Shown: positions 12,861 to 24,963, counted from the first letter of the stretch. The stretch: 64,000 bases of DNA from Epiperipatus broadwayi (GCA_028023455.1 JAQFVV010012489.1:2421881-2485880), one strand, 5' to 3'. Translations and numbers: made by a program. Notes: a model not told the origin generated them from the letters alone.

Positions 12861-14640
12861 AACTGAACCAAAACAAAGTGAAAGTGGTAGAATAATTAGC
12901 ATTTGGAAACTCATGTGACTGATGTTTGAACATCAGAAATAACATGTTGAGCTTTAATTCAGGAATCATTAGCTCTTAAGCCTATCATTCCATTAGTATA
13001 ACAATCTGAACAGGACACAATCATGTTTGGATAGAATTTTTACTTGATTTTTCCTATAGCATTTTGTAAATTACAAAAAAAGAGTTAAATTTTTTATTTA
13101 GTTCTGAATGGTGAGATGTTAAAAAATAAGTTGTTATTTAGAGGATAGTAAGCACTGACAAATTATCATTGATGATGATGATAATTTTATAATGTGATTG
13201 TAATATAGTTATTGACTGAAGTAGTCAATCTATTTTGAGAAGACTAACTTAACAATAACATTAATAATAGTAATAAAAATACAGTTCAACAAATATTAAT
13301 CCTGTGTGTTTTGGTCACTGATGGAATAATATTCTTTAGAATTAAAGTTTTCTACATCATAACTCAATGGGTCACATCTAGTGCACAAGCAAAAAATAGA
13401 TAAGATATAGAACACTATATTTATAGTAAAGTGCACTTTTGTTATCAAGTTGATTTACAATCTATTCATGAAACTGCATAAATTTTCTTCCTCAGTTGTT
13501 GACTCCTGATGAATTTATTATTTAGGCTACAAATCTCTTTCATTGGATCAACCTACTGGTTACACTCTGATGAAATTTTGAATATAATTTATATTCCTTT
13601 CTGATTTCAGTCTAACTAGAATCATTAAATGAAATATCTGTAATGAGTTGTGCTTTTTAAGGTTTCTTAATGAACTAGAGTAAAGTGAAACTTCTTATGA
13701 CAATCTTGGAAATAAGAATTATCTACAAACAACATATTTTTTAATAATCTCAAATGTAAATGAATTTCTGAAATGCATACATCATGGTTTTAAAAAATAA
13801 TACATTTCAGAATGATGAAATAATTTTTAATCTAATTTATCTATCAGGAAACTTCTTTCTTTAAATAGTTATATTTATTCAGCAGGAAAAATAAATTACT
13901 AGCATTTAGCAACTGATGAGTAAATTTACTCAATGAAGGAATTCACTTGCTATTATAGATTCAAATTATGAAATTAAGTGAATAAGGCGAAATAACATTA
14001 ATTCAGTCAGAGAAGTTGAGCAACTCAAATGTGGATTATTACTGAGATTAAAAATTACAGATCAAAAGTTAAATGTATATATACATTGTATTTATAGTTT
14101 TAATCTAAGCTATATAACAACAACAAAAAACCAAACTCTTTTTTGTAGCATTCAATCCAATTTTTAAAAATCTAGTGGGTCACCATCTGTTCAATAAAAA
14201 AAAAAAAAAAAATTGTTTTCTTTTCTATTTTTAAAACAAGAAAAAAAAATTAAACAAAACATCTTTGTTTTATTTAACCTTTTTTTTTTTTTGATATATA
14301 AAAAGTTGTTTGATTAGATCATGATTTTAAAACAGCCCTGATTTCACTTCATTAATATTTTAAATATCGAAACATATTTAAAGCTACACAATTTGCTAAT
14401 GATTTTTTCCTACTCACTCTCTTAAATTATTAAAACCATCCATTATACAAATAAATAAAACTGAAAATGGTTATACAACAACAAATCTTGTATTATTTAA
14501 TACACACAGAAAAACCTTCATTTCGCAATGTTTTATTGCTCTTTTCAATGTAAGATATATATTATTTCGATTGTTTATAGTTCATTATTGACAGCAACAT
14601 CTAGTTTTTTTAAACTTTTTTTTATAGTTAAATAAAAAAA
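12861..14640. other. AT-rich sequence, no supported gene
   Basis: No coding or repeat structure stands out. A poly(A) run lies near 14195-14212. Confidence 0.4.
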
Positions 14641-14644
14641 AACT

Positions 14645-14760
14645 CTAGATGTCATTAAATATACGGGATTTAAACTCAGACTTTCAAGCACCCTTCAACT
14701 ATCCATAGTATCTCATACAACTGATAAACATGACCACATACATGTAGAAAAGATAAATAG
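14645..14760 (-). repeat. Fragment of the dispersed tRNA-like repeat
   Basis: It contains GGGATTTAAACTCAGACTTTC, the reverse complement of a B-box-like word, followed by CATGTAGAAAAGATAAATAG. The same order occurs at 20517-20697, 45430-45530 and 46490-46575, and a diverged version lies inside both LTRs near their high-coordinate ends. Confidence 0.55.
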
Positions 14761-16303
14761 ATGCCACTATATATTCACAATAGTGTACATATTTCACTGA
14801 GAAGAGCAATAAAACACTGCCAAAAGCTTTTATTATTATTATTAACTAATACAATATTAGTTGTATAACATTTTTCCAGTTTTTTTTTTAAATATATGTA
14901 TAATATTTCTTTATGTTTTATAAAAATAAAATAATACAAAATTACAATATTAAAGAAAAACAAGAAAAAGAAATGAAATGACCAACTATCACAAAAAAAT
15001 GATCATAATATTTTCATGTATTGTTAATGAACTTTTTCTAGAAGCAACTTAATAGATGTTGAGCAGTTACTTTATCTGCCTTGCAGAATTACAATATACT
15101 TTTGTATAGTTAATCCACCTGCTTGGCAGGCATATAATACTATATTGTGTATTTTCTGCAGTTATTCTCCTTTTTCATATAGGTCAATATGTCCTCTTGT
15201 ACAGATAGCATAAGACAGCTTTAAATTTTATATCACACCTCTAAAAGTTAAAAACTTCTCTCACATACTTGGAAATGCTTTCTTGCATCTCCAGGGATGC
15301 ACAGACATCATGTTAAAAAATGCTGTTCTGTATTAATAAGCATGCATACTTGCAAAATAAGTTATACAAAATCTTCTGAGTGATTATAGTCCTGAAGTTA
15401 ACATATTATCTATAGTAAAAATAATGTAATATCATCAAAATATTTTTTGCAATATTTTCTGTTTCCAGTCATTGCAATATACAAAACTATTTTTTATCAA
15501 ATGTCTTTTGTACAATCTATATATATATATATTGATTATATAATTTATTTACAAAGACATGGATATTGATTAAATAGTTTATGTACACATATGAAAAATA
15601 ATTTCAGATTTCATTCTATCTTGTCTATATTGAGGATGTTGTATTTATTCATATGATTATTTATATTAGCTCTGTTTAGTTTAGTATAATGTTAATGTAA
15701 CAGATTTGAAAATGATGAATTCCATAAATAATATCTAAACTCCATCATTTCCAATGCTTTATTTTACCAGAACTTTTGTTATTCATGTTTTTCAACTCTG
15801 ATTTGTAATACTATTGTTCTCATTGTTTATATATATTTACTTTTAACTATTATCAGACTTATTTCAAATATGCTTCTATGCAAAATAGAATATCAATTTC
15901 ATTGCTGGATTATCATTTTATACACTTTAATTAAAAATTAAAAGTATGATTAACCACAAAAATTTTTTATTTTGTTTTTATGTAAAGTATTACATTTATA
16001 CCCTGAATATTCATTTATTTTGATTAAAACTTAAAGTTCTATGTAGATGATTTTAAATGCATGAGTCTCAAGTTCTATATATTTTTTATTTTTCCTAAAT
16101 ATTTCTGTATTTCTCTTTTTTTATCTCTCTAAATTCTGATATTTAAGAAGGATGGAAAATGGGAAAAATATTAAAAACTACAGATCTATCATTCTTCCTA
16201 TCAGATTCTACAAATATTTTTGCAAACATTAACATTAAACATTTGAAATATAAAGATATTTATTCTTATCCAAGATATTGCCAAATCCTTATTATTTATT
16301 ATA
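14761..16303. other. AT-rich sequence, no supported gene
   Basis: On the minus strand near 15250-15320 a short open run (SLEMQESISKYVREVF) looks protein-like. I found no convincing splice sites around it and do not annotate it as an exon. Confidence 0.35.
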
Positions 16304-16813
16304 TAGTGATCTTCAACCCTTGGTCTGCAGACCGGTGCCGGGCTGCAGAAGTTTTCTGCCGGCCGCAGGAAAGTTTGTAATGACAAAATAATAAGAGTTT
16401 AAACTTTTAATTAATATAAACAATTTTTATTTATTTTTTCATCTCATTTTTACCCAATTAAAAAAAAAAAAGAAACAGAACGAAAACAAAATCTAATCAA
16501 TCATACATAAATTAATTTGTTTTTTTTAGTTATCACAGATGTTTATGGGGGGGGGGGGTTAGAATTAAATTTTTTATTACTTTTCTAAAAAAAATTCAAA
16601 ATTAAAAAAAAGTTTTTTATTATACAAACTCCATATATATATAATTTAATCTTCTATATTTAACGTTGTTTTGATCAGTTATAAGAATTATGCTCATCTA
16701 AAGCTAAGCAGTTTACATCTTTAAGAAAATTTATCTATAGACTTCTGCCGGTCCTGCGAAACCTTATCCTTATTTTTACCAGTCCGCAGGTGTGAAAAGG
16801 TTGAATACCACTG
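16304..16813. mobile_element. hAT-like non-autonomous DNA transposon
   Basis: The right end, read inward, is CAGTGGTATTCAACC, and the left end is TAGTGATCTTCAACCC. Both match the CAGTGGTTCTCAACC type of terminal repeat known from hAT elements. Each end is followed by a GC-rich subterminal zone with GCAGACCGG or GCGGACTGG. The element is 510 bp, has no transposase frame and carries a run of 12 G at 16547-16558. The possible flanking duplication (TATTATA against TATTAAA) is imperfect. Confidence 0.75.
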
Positions 16814-17089
16814 TATTAAAATATAAAAGCAGTGATGATACAGTATATTAACATATGTTAAGAATAGTGGACCAGTAATTATATGGAAACTTGTATGAAT
16901 TAAAATAAAAAAACCAACAAGATAAAAATAAATATTAAGTCATCTAGACTATACAGAAGATATGTTACTTTTAAAAATAATGCTATACAATTTCAGCATA
17001 ATATTATAAAAGCTTTCTAATGAAAGCAAAAAAAGTATATTAAAAGCAAAAGCTAAAAAGTCTAGTGTTTAATGGCACTTCAAAATGGA

Positions 17090-17640
17090 AAAAAATTAGG
17101 CCTGATAGTAATGAATTAGATAAACAATTATAAATATCTTGAACAGATTATTCATGTAAATGGGAACATAATGGACAAAATTTTCCATAGATTAAACTTG
17201 ATTGGATGGCTTTTAATACTCATAAGATAACTGTTAAAAAATAAGCCTATATAATTAATTAGGAACATTTGTAATCAATATAATATATTATGATTACTTA
17301 TACATTTGCAATATATCTATTTAATTGAAGAGCAATAGAGAAGTACGGACAGAAGGTGTTTGTAATTAATAAGGAAGAATGGGTGTTAAAAATATAAAAA
17401 AAAGAATTAAAGACCACAACAGTTATCACAGACATCATTAAAAGCATTAACATTCTGAAATGGGCTTGTACTGACTATATTACTAGAAAAGATAAATGGA
17501 TTGCAACAGATTATAAAAGATATTTAAAAAAGACCACATATGAGAAGGAAAGATAAGATAAATTTGCTAGAGTGAAGGAAAGAAAAGAAATTGTAGAATG
17601 CAAAAAATTAAAATTTTTAAGTAGACTAAAGTAATGGATA
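17090..17640 (+). pseudogene. Decayed RTE-like LINE, reverse transcriptase C-terminal part
   Basis: Across broken frames the plus strand keeps a recognisable order: KYLEQIIHVNGN (like YLGxxI), then a short helix region, and after a gap IIKSINILKWACTDYITRKD, which corresponds to the WAGHIAR region at the end of RTE-type ORFs. There are many stops and frameshifts. A SINE follows directly at 17685. Confidence 0.65.
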
Positions 17641-17684
17641 AAAATGATAATAATTTTGTAGTAATAATACACAATATAATTGCA

Positions 17685-17800
17685 AAGAGTTGTTAGCTGA
17701 GAGGTCAGTGCAACTGCCTTGCAAGCAAGCAGTTGGTTGCAGACAGTTGTTGCGGGTTCACCTCCCAGCCAATGCTATGACATATGGAGAGAAAAAAGAG
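17685..17800 (+). mobile_element. tRNA-derived SINE
   Basis: A near-consensus A box, TAGCTGAGAGG, lies at 17694-17704 and a B box, GGGTTCACCTCCC, at 17754-17766. These are the internal RNA polymerase III promoter elements. The 3' unit GCTATGACATATG is shared with the copies at 25986 and 27976. The A-to-B spacing fits a tRNA with a long variable arm. The body after the tRNA part is very short. Confidence 0.8.
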
Positions 17801-17871
17801 TGTATATTTACTAAGACAATAAAGCCAATTACTCAAGGCTTTAATAGGTTTAAAAATGTAGATGATAACAA

Positions 17872-17977
17872 TCAACCCTTAAGCTATCAACAATCTCAAT
17901 CTATAGTCAAGGCAACCTCTTTTAGCAATAAAGGTTGCCTTGACTACAGGTTGAGATTGTTGATAGCTTAAGAGTGA
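17872..17977. repeat. Near-perfect hairpin, about 46-bp arms
   Basis: The arms 17872-17918 and 17932-17977 are inverted complements with only a few mismatches, separated by a 13-nt loop. It lies about 70 bp after the SINE at 17685. A transcript through it would fold into a long hairpin. Confidence 0.85.
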
Positions 17978-18269
17978 TAGCTACTATTTGCAAAGAGTGA
18001 TATAAATTTGTTGAAATACTAAAAAAACTGCCAGGAACATACATTTTTATTAAAGAATATTTAATTATTTCAGGGTTATTTAAAGAAGATTCACAATAGC
18101 AAGATTTTTTCCCCAAAATAAATAATTTATTGATCAAGATAGATACATTTATTGATTAGCATAGATACATTAAATATTAAGAGTTCTTTGGGTTCTTTGT
18201 TTACATCTGTTGTCAATCCCTATTATTATGAGAATATTCACCAGAGCTGAGAAAGTAAGAATAAAAAAA

Positions 18270-18830
18270 AATCTAGAGTATAGGAACAGGATCCTCAATT
18301 ATCTGGTAACTTTGCCATTTCCCATGTGTCTCTATATAAGTTGTCAGGCACCAGATTTCTGTCTCTGTTCTTAATATTATTAATAAGTTTATTGAATTTA
18401 CTTCAGATGCCTGGTCCACCTGCCCAAAGATCAATTTACATTTTGTTATCCAAATTGTGTATAATCTAAAGATAGATAACCTGATATGAGCAAAGACTCA
18501 CTTTTGTCTGGCTGCTTTCAATGATAAAAGATCCCTTATATCCACTAAAAAAGCTTCTGATATCATCTCTCTCACCTGTCCCAATCCAGTACAGGAATAG
18601 AAAATGTGTTGTAAGCCATCACTTTCTCATAGTCTACATTGGGGGTCCAGCTTCCTAAAGTCCTTCCCCTACACAAGAAAACTATTGGTAGCCAGGGTAG
18701 CAAGATTTACTTCACCAAGAAATCTATATACCTTGGCTCCAGGTACCAATTCATAGCTCTTTTGATTTTTCCCTTGTTACTTATTCCAAGTTCCACATGC
18801 AGGGAGCTCTGGTTTTTTCCCCCCAAAATT
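18270..18830 (-). pseudogene. Decayed non-LTR retrotransposon, C-terminal zinc-binding region
   Basis: On the minus strand, over two frames, I read NSFLV-GKDFRKLDPQC, then YEKVMA and HIFYSCTGLGQVREMI. The Cys, a His and a later Cys in that order resemble the CCHC motif that ends ORF2 of CR1/L2/Jockey-type LINEs. Further on comes SLKAARQK. Stops interrupt it. The clade is uncertain. Confidence 0.5.
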
Positions 18831-18913
18831 CCTGGTTATTGTTAAAAATTTCAACTTTTGCCTCAAAATTCACCTAATACATACTAATATAAATAATTAG
18901 ATTTGATAAAATA

Positions 18914-19455
18914 TATATATACACCTGGGTCTCATTTTATGTGGTAGATAGGTTACACAGAAAACCCGCATTAAAAAAATCACACAAAAATAGACTTAAT
19001 TTACCTTGAAAAATGGGGGATAGGTGCTGTAATTTTCAGAATTCACATAAAAGCAAAGTAACAAAGAAAAATTACTTTAAAATTCGCATTAAAAAAATAA
19101 GCAAATAAAGTATGACTAATAAAAAATTTCAAATATTTAAAAAAAAATAATACAAGACAAACTTTTTTTATTTTTTTTATTACTACAGTATTTAATTTTA
19201 CATTTTTCATACATATTTTAATCATTACCACATAAAGCTTCAGACCATATTTATGTTAGCTGCTAATATAAAGTTATATTTTTAAAATAAAATAAAAAGT
19301 ATTTCAAGTTAAAATAAGTTATTAATAATTTAAATTTCTTGATATCTAATAAATATACTGAAATATGAAAGATATTAAGAAGAAACATGAATCGGATAAC
19401 TTCAAAATCGCATTAAAATAATCTGCATAAAATGAGACCCAGGTGTGTATATATA
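18914..19455. mobile_element. TIR element (MITE), pogo/Tigger-like
   Basis: The ends carry inverted repeats of about 28 bp built on ACACCTGGGTCTCATTTTATG (left) and its complement (right, 19426-19455). Inside, CGCATTAAAA occurs several times next to both ends. Subterminal repeats of this kind and TA-rich flanks recall pogo/Tigger non-autonomous elements; the superfamily is inference. No open frame is kept. Confidence 0.7.
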
Positions 19456-19707
19456 TTGTGATAACCTTGAACATGATTTTATGGAAATCAGATTCTTTTT
19501 AAATCATAAAGATTATTTCAAAATCACCATTAAGAATTGCATTAGAAGATGCTTTCATTGAAAAAATATGACTTAAAACAAAATACTATGAATAATTATA
19601 ATTTTAAACAGCTGTTGAAGTTTTTCAGAATGAAATGTTTGCCACAGAAAATGTTAAAAACATGACACCACAAAATATTAAATGAATAGAGTAGTGGACC
19701 AGTAATA

Positions 19708-20309
19708 AATAATATTTTTGTAGTGTAATTTTCACTACACCATTTTCATCCAAGGTAGGGATTGGCTTCTATCAGTTTTTAACACCTTGTGGAGAGGTGT
19801 AATCATAAACATATGACCAAAGATAAGTAAAAAAATGTATAATCCACAAGAAGTACATTTTGTGCTGAACCAGCACTCATCAGTCGGCTCAGATCACAAT
19901 ATCTTATACATACATTTATCATTGCTGAGTATATATAGATAACCAATTACTACAGTTTAATCGAAGTGTTGTCAAATATACTGCCCTCACAACTTTGACA
20001 CAAACAATTTAACAGAAGTATATTAATACTTTTTATTAGTCATTCATTAGACTAGAGATTATCCATTTAATGAATAATATTTTTGTAGTGTAATCTTCAC
20101 TACACTAATCTTGGGAATCATACATCTTATTCACATGCTTTTGGTCATATGGCTATGATTGTATCACTTCACAAGATGTTTAAAGTGGCTAAAAACCAAT
20201 CCCTACCTTGTATGAGACTGGTGTAGTGAAGATTACACTACAGAAATATTATTCATTAAATAGATAATCTCTAGTCTAATGAATGACTAATAAAAATTAT
20301 TAATAGACC
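19708..20309. mobile_element. Fold-back element family with GTAGTGTAATCTTCACTACAC ends
   Basis: Two nested inverted repeats are present. Arms of about 90 bp at 20016-20106 and 20221-20309 match almost perfectly. A segment at 19708-19830 is also the inverse of 20140-20270, sharing AAGGTAGGGATTGG and CATATGACCAAA. A further copy lies at 57103-57345. The terminal word GTAGTGTAAT..TTCACTAC is itself palindromic. It is non-coding. Confidence 0.8.
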
Positions 20310-20406
20310 AGTATATTATATACAATTATATTAGTGATCACACATTGGTTTGTTAATCATTTGCAAGATTCATTTCTAATATATTATTATTATTATAGTT
20401 ACTACT

Positions 20407-20416
20407 GTTGTTGTTG

Positions 20417-20474
<58 letters not shown>
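20407..20474. repeat. (TTG/ATT)n microsatellite
   Basis: The run moves from TTG to ATT trinucleotides and ends in a TAG/CTA-type variant just downstream. Confidence 0.95.
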
Positions 20475-20475
<1 letters not shown>

Positions 20476-20516
20476 GATTTATTACTACTATTACTATACT
20501 ACTACTACTATAATTA

Positions 20517-20697
20517 GAAAGGACTTGAACTCAGATAAGTATTCATTCCATCTTAAACAGCCAATACAACTGACCACATAATGTAAAAAAGATCATTTAT
20601 CTCATTTATATATAGGTGGTCATGTGTATCGATTGTATAAGATGGAATGGATAGTTGTAGGGAGCTTGAAAGTATGAATCAAGTCCCTTTTAATTAC
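20517..20697. repeat. Imperfect fold-back of the dispersed tRNA-like repeat
   Basis: The left part (GGACTTGAACTCAG, CCATCTTAAACAG, ACTGACCAC) is mirrored on the right (GGTGGTCAT, TATAAGATGGAATGG, ATGAATCAAGTCCC). The unit corresponds to that at 14645-14760 and 46490-46575. Confidence 0.6.
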
Positions 20698-21142
20698 ATT
20701 TAGTATTGGCATTATACATGTATTGAAATATTACTCCTACCATTTATTATTATTATTTTGTTTTATTAAAATATCTTTTTTTTCTTTTTACAATTGAAAT
20801 GGCTATATTTGTTTGTGAGGGATTAATGATTAATAATGATGTCGATGATAAATTAACCAAATGCTTTCAGAATAATCCTTATTTACGATTATAAGAATAT
20901 ATTATTTACATTTATTATAAATATATTGTATGATTTTGTGAATAAAATAAATTATGTACATGCTTATTAGAAATTAGTTTGCTTTAAAAATAAAAATAAA
21001 TCTAATACAGATATATTTTAATGTAGATAAAGAGAAAGTATAAAGATATTTAAAACTGTATATTATATAGTTTCTATTTCATTTGCATTAACCTTTAAAG
21101 TTTTAAAATACTGCAAATAGCCTTAAGGAATTAATGACTTAC

Positions 21143-21287
21143 CACTCGTTCCTTCTTCCTCTGTTTGAAACACAAAGTTACAAAGTTAACATGGTCAGCT
21201 TTTTCTTTATCCACACTCCGGGCAGTGATAGCTTGGCTCAAGAACTTATTCACTCTGTTAACAGGTTGGTGGTACATACTCGAGTGC
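21143..21287 (-). CDS. Internal coding exon of an unidentified host gene
   Basis: This is the best host coding signal in the window. On the minus strand a pyrimidine-rich tract ending in TTTTATAG (just above 21287) gives an acceptor, and CGAGTG|GTAAGT (donor at 21142-21137) gives a consensus 5' splice site. Between them are 145 bp: one base finishing a codon, then 48 intact codons, ending on a codon boundary. The peptide contains MYHQPVNRVNKFLSQAI, then TARSVDKEKADHVNF, then LCFKQRKKERV with a basic end. Base composition is clearly less AT-rich than the flanks. I see no signal peptide or membrane segment and do not recognise the family with confidence. Neighbouring exons are not visible, so introns are long. 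A processed transcript fragment is less likely because both splice signals are in place. Confidence 0.75.
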
Positions 21288-21655
21288 CTATAAAATGCAA
21301 AAATAATAAAAGATTATAAATAAAAGCCAATCAATCAATAAATAGTTGTGCTTAAGTTTAATGCAAAACTATAATATATTATATAATATATAAGCAGGGA
21401 GTGGGTGCGTATCATTTCAAAGTGAAAACATCAACATTTTCTCAGAGAAATATAAAGAAAAGACAGACTCGCTAATTCCCAATTGGTGACTATTTGGATA
21501 GTTTTTCAACCTTGTTTTCTCATCTAATAACAACTACATACCCATATACAACAACTATTAGATGGTTATCTGGGTGTCTGATTGGGGGAAACATAAGTCT
21601 AATTAAAAAAATTCTCAAGTTTATTCAACTCACATCTCACAGTCATGATAGATGG

Positions 21656-21760
21656 ATGATTACATTTGCATCATGGGAAGTAAATATTAGATGATTACAT
21701 TTGCATCATGGGAAGTAAATATTAGATGATTACATTTGCATCATGGGAAGTAAATATTGG
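21656..21760. repeat. Three tandem 35-bp repeats, each with an octamer motif
   Basis: Copies at 21656-21690, 21691-21725 and 21726-21760 are identical except for the end of the last. Each includes ATTTGCAT, the inverse of the ATGCAAAT octamer bound by POU-family factors. Function is not shown. Confidence 0.9.
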
Positions 21761-22637
21761 TAAAAAAATATGAGTATATATATATATTTTCTTATCTGAA
21801 CTTGAATTCTTGTACATATTCAGATTCTTTTATAGCTATTTATATCCTAATATTATACAAACTTTAAAAGTTTGATATTTTGTGTAGAACATATCATTTT
21901 TGTCCTTGTGAGTCAACATACAGGTAGAATGATGAAGTAATATCCTAAAGGTTTTTGGAATGATTTCCAATGTAGTAAAATAAGAAAAATTTAAATAAGG
22001 TTGATTAAATGGACTGTGACTTCAAATGATTTCCCAGATGTTTAAACATTTCTTTTTGGCCAACTAACAATAAGATTATCTGCATATAGAACTTACAAAC
22101 ACATACACTTGCTATAAATGCGAAAGTATTGTTAACAATTAAAAGTTTCATGGAAATTTTGGAAATATTAATATGCATTGAAAAGATGTGAACAAGCATA
22201 TAAACATATATATTATAGTATAAAAATATTGAAGTTTAAATAAAAAATTGTTATTGCATTAATATTTTAAACATCATTTAATGTTTTATTCAGTTCATTG
22301 CCAAGCAACATCAGGCAAATAATAACCATATTATTTCAGCTATCAAAAAGTCTCTACAAATTTGTATTATAGTTAGAGCAGGAGGTTATAAAGATAAGTA
22401 AAACAACAACAAAAAAACAAAATAATGCATTATTCAAACTCATTGAAATTATTTTTTATGTTATCAGATATTACAATAGCATATGCACTTTTTTTACATT
22501 GTTTTAAATTTTAAATACTTTGTGTGGTTTAATGCAATAATAAAATTGTAATATCAGATGTTAAAACTGGGTAAAGTAAAACAAAGAAACTCCAGTTTAG
22601 TCAATTGAATGAAATTTTGTGGTCAGCTTGCAAGAAA

Positions 22638-22694
22638 ATCAAATGTTCTCCTGAGCATCAAATGTTCTCCTGAGCATCAAATGTTCTCCTGAGC
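22638..22694. repeat. Three tandem 19-bp repeats
   Basis: The unit ATCAAATGTTCTCCTGAGC occurs three times head to tail with no change. Confidence 0.9.
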
Positions 22695-23313
22695 AGATGA
22701 ATATTCAATTATATATAAAATTTTAAATGTGTGAAGTTTTTTTAAGAAGACAATATAATTTTGTTCATTAATGACACATAACTGTATTAAACCTTTAAAA
22801 ATTATTATCTATTTAAAATGGTCATCTTCTGATTTCACAATAACAATTTTCATTACTCCAACTATCACCTATTCAAAAAAAAAAAGATAAAAAAAATTGT
22901 AAAGAAAACATTTTAATTTTATAATTATACATTCAAATCATTTGAACATACAATGAATGTGCTTGCAATTTTAAAAATTAATTTAATATTATTTAGATAT
23001 TATATCTTTTGTATTTTATCAATATCAGTTTTCTTCAATCTAGTTTTTGCAAAAAGTGTGTACATTTACTTAATTTTAATATACACATATATATAATAAA
23101 TATTTTAAGTGTATTATTTTTTTCTAATTTATGGTATTAAATTCTTATTAGCATTGCTTTTGCTTTAAATTTTTTATAGGAATTTATTAATTTTTTTAAA
23201 ACATTTTAATTGATTGTGAAGACAATTCTAGGTTTTTCATTGCTATTTATTTGTAATTTCTTTCATATTTTTTTCCAGTTGTTTTTTTAAATAAAAACAA
23301 AGAAATTAATTTT

Positions 23314-23361
23314 TCATCATCATCATCATCATCATCATTATTATTATTATTATTATTATTA
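23314..23361. repeat. (CAT)n/(TTA)n microsatellite
   Basis: A CAT run passes directly into a TTA run. Confidence 0.9.
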
Positions 23362-23627
23362 CAAATTTTTTTAAAAGCATAATTTCACATAAAAAAATGA
23401 ATTAGGCTAAAAATAAAACAATTTTGCAAATTAAAAAATGTTAATAAACAAAAATAAACAACTAACATATATTTCATTTTGTCAAAACATAAGTTCAAAT
23501 AATAAAAATATTTTTTGAAGTATTAAAAATAAACTTATAATTAAAAATGAACAGTAACATTTTTGACAGTGATTGTATCTTTCCTGATGTCAGTACACTT
23601 TTAATTAACTAATTTTTCTGTTATTTT

Positions 23628-24748
23628 TCTGATTTAAAAAACAATTAAATTAAAATAACTAAATGTAAACATCAAATATTTATTAAAAAAGAAATTTTAA
23701 TAATTTTACAATTCAACTGTTACTAATTTTCTTCTTTTCTGAGCCAATATAATATCTAGTAAAATGAAAATACACAGTAATGGTATTTTTAAAAAATAAT
23801 ATTTAGCTTTATAATTGCCTAACATGCTTTTAATATTCCATTTTTACTATATTACATTCATGGCATATATATATATGCCTGATTAGTAAACATATATATT
23901 GAAAGCATGCTAGACAGTAATAAAGCTAAATATTATTAAAAAAACTATCTTTTTTGTGTGTGTTTTCATTTTACCAGATATTAATAATTTTACAAAAAAA
24001 AATAAACAAGTAAATAAATTATATATGAATTTACTTTTCTGTTATTATAGTGTCAACAAAAGGCTATATTATGTGAAGACAAAAGTATTTTCTCCCCCCC
24101 CCAAGAAATGGTGCACTCTATTTTAGTATTTCATTATTGGATCATTGCTAATTGATAATTATAAAATTAAAATCTTAATTTATTACATGATTGTAGTAAT
24201 TAACATAACTTGAAAGGCTAATTAAAGTTTTTCCTATCAATAATTACAATAAATTCTTATCATTGAGGTCAGTTGAACCTAATTGCAGCATAAATATTAA
24301 GTATGTTTATGTAAAAATCAAGAAAAAGATTACAAAGATTACTTCTAAAATTTCTTAAGCTCACTGTTTTACTTTTTTAAAAAAATCTATCACTGATAAT
24401 GTTGGGAGGGTTAAGAGAAATAAAAACATAATTCATAAATTAAATAAAACAAAAAAATGCTGCTACTATTTTTTCAAATTCTTAATAGTAGTCTATTATA
24501 TACAGCACTAAAGTGAATTTAGTTTGTTTTTTAAAAAATCTGTGCACCATTTCGGGGGCAAAAGAAATGATAGTTGTGTGCTTATATAACATACCCATTT
24601 ATTGACACTGTAATAGCAACAATAAGTTCTTATATAATTTATTTATTTATATTTTTTTTGTAAAATTATTAAACATTTCTTTCTTAGTAAGTATTTGATG
24701 TTTACATTTAGTTCTTGTTTTAATTTATTTGTTTTAAAATAAATCATT
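23628..24748. mobile_element. Large fold-back element, interrupted by a nested insertion
   Basis: The outer left arm (23628-23712, with AACTAAATGTAAACATCAAA) is the inverse of the right arm at 24659-24748. The pairing resumes after an insertion: 23984-24115 (GTGTCAACAAAAG, then the C-run and AAATGGTGCAC) pairs with 24540-24660 (GTGCACCATTTCGGGGGC, ATTGACACTGTAATA). The element is about 0.84 kb without the insertion and has no open frame. The superfamily is unknown. Confidence 0.75.
23697..23995. mobile_element. Nested inverted-repeat element with 15-bp flanking duplication
   Basis: An inverted-repeat unit (AATATCTAGTAAAATG at 23751 against its complement ending near 23982, and AAATAATATTTAGCTTTAT against its complement near 23930) interrupts the arm of the larger fold-back. 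TTAATAATTTTACAA occurs at 23697-23711 and again at 23981-23995. The second arm of the host element pairs smoothly once the 284 bp in between are removed, which supports a real insertion with a 15-bp target duplication. Confidence 0.7.
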
Positions 24749-24963
24749 AAGAAATGTTCACACAAAAAAGTGCTTTTAAAAGATTTTTGTTTTATTTCCA
24801 AGTAGAAAAATATTGTATATTTTTATTAATTATTAAAAACATGCTTACTTTATTAACTTTTAAATTATGCCATATTACATATAGGTACAAATGCACATTA
24901 TTAATCAAACAGAGTGTAAATTATCAAGTCAATAAATTTATATGGAGAGTAGCATAATTTTTC

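Noticed and set aside
15240-15330. Minus-strand exon reading SLEMQESISKYVREVF
   Set aside because: No convincing acceptor or donor and an early stop; base composition does not stand out.
17690-17770. Functional tRNA gene
   Set aside because: No matching acceptor stem, and it shares its 3' unit with other SINE copies.
18639-18845. Plus-strand frame of 68 codons
   Set aside because: It is the mirror of the decayed LINE on the minus strand.
21656-22694. CRISPR-like short direct repeats
   Set aside because: The 35-bp and 19-bp units are strictly head to tail without spacers.
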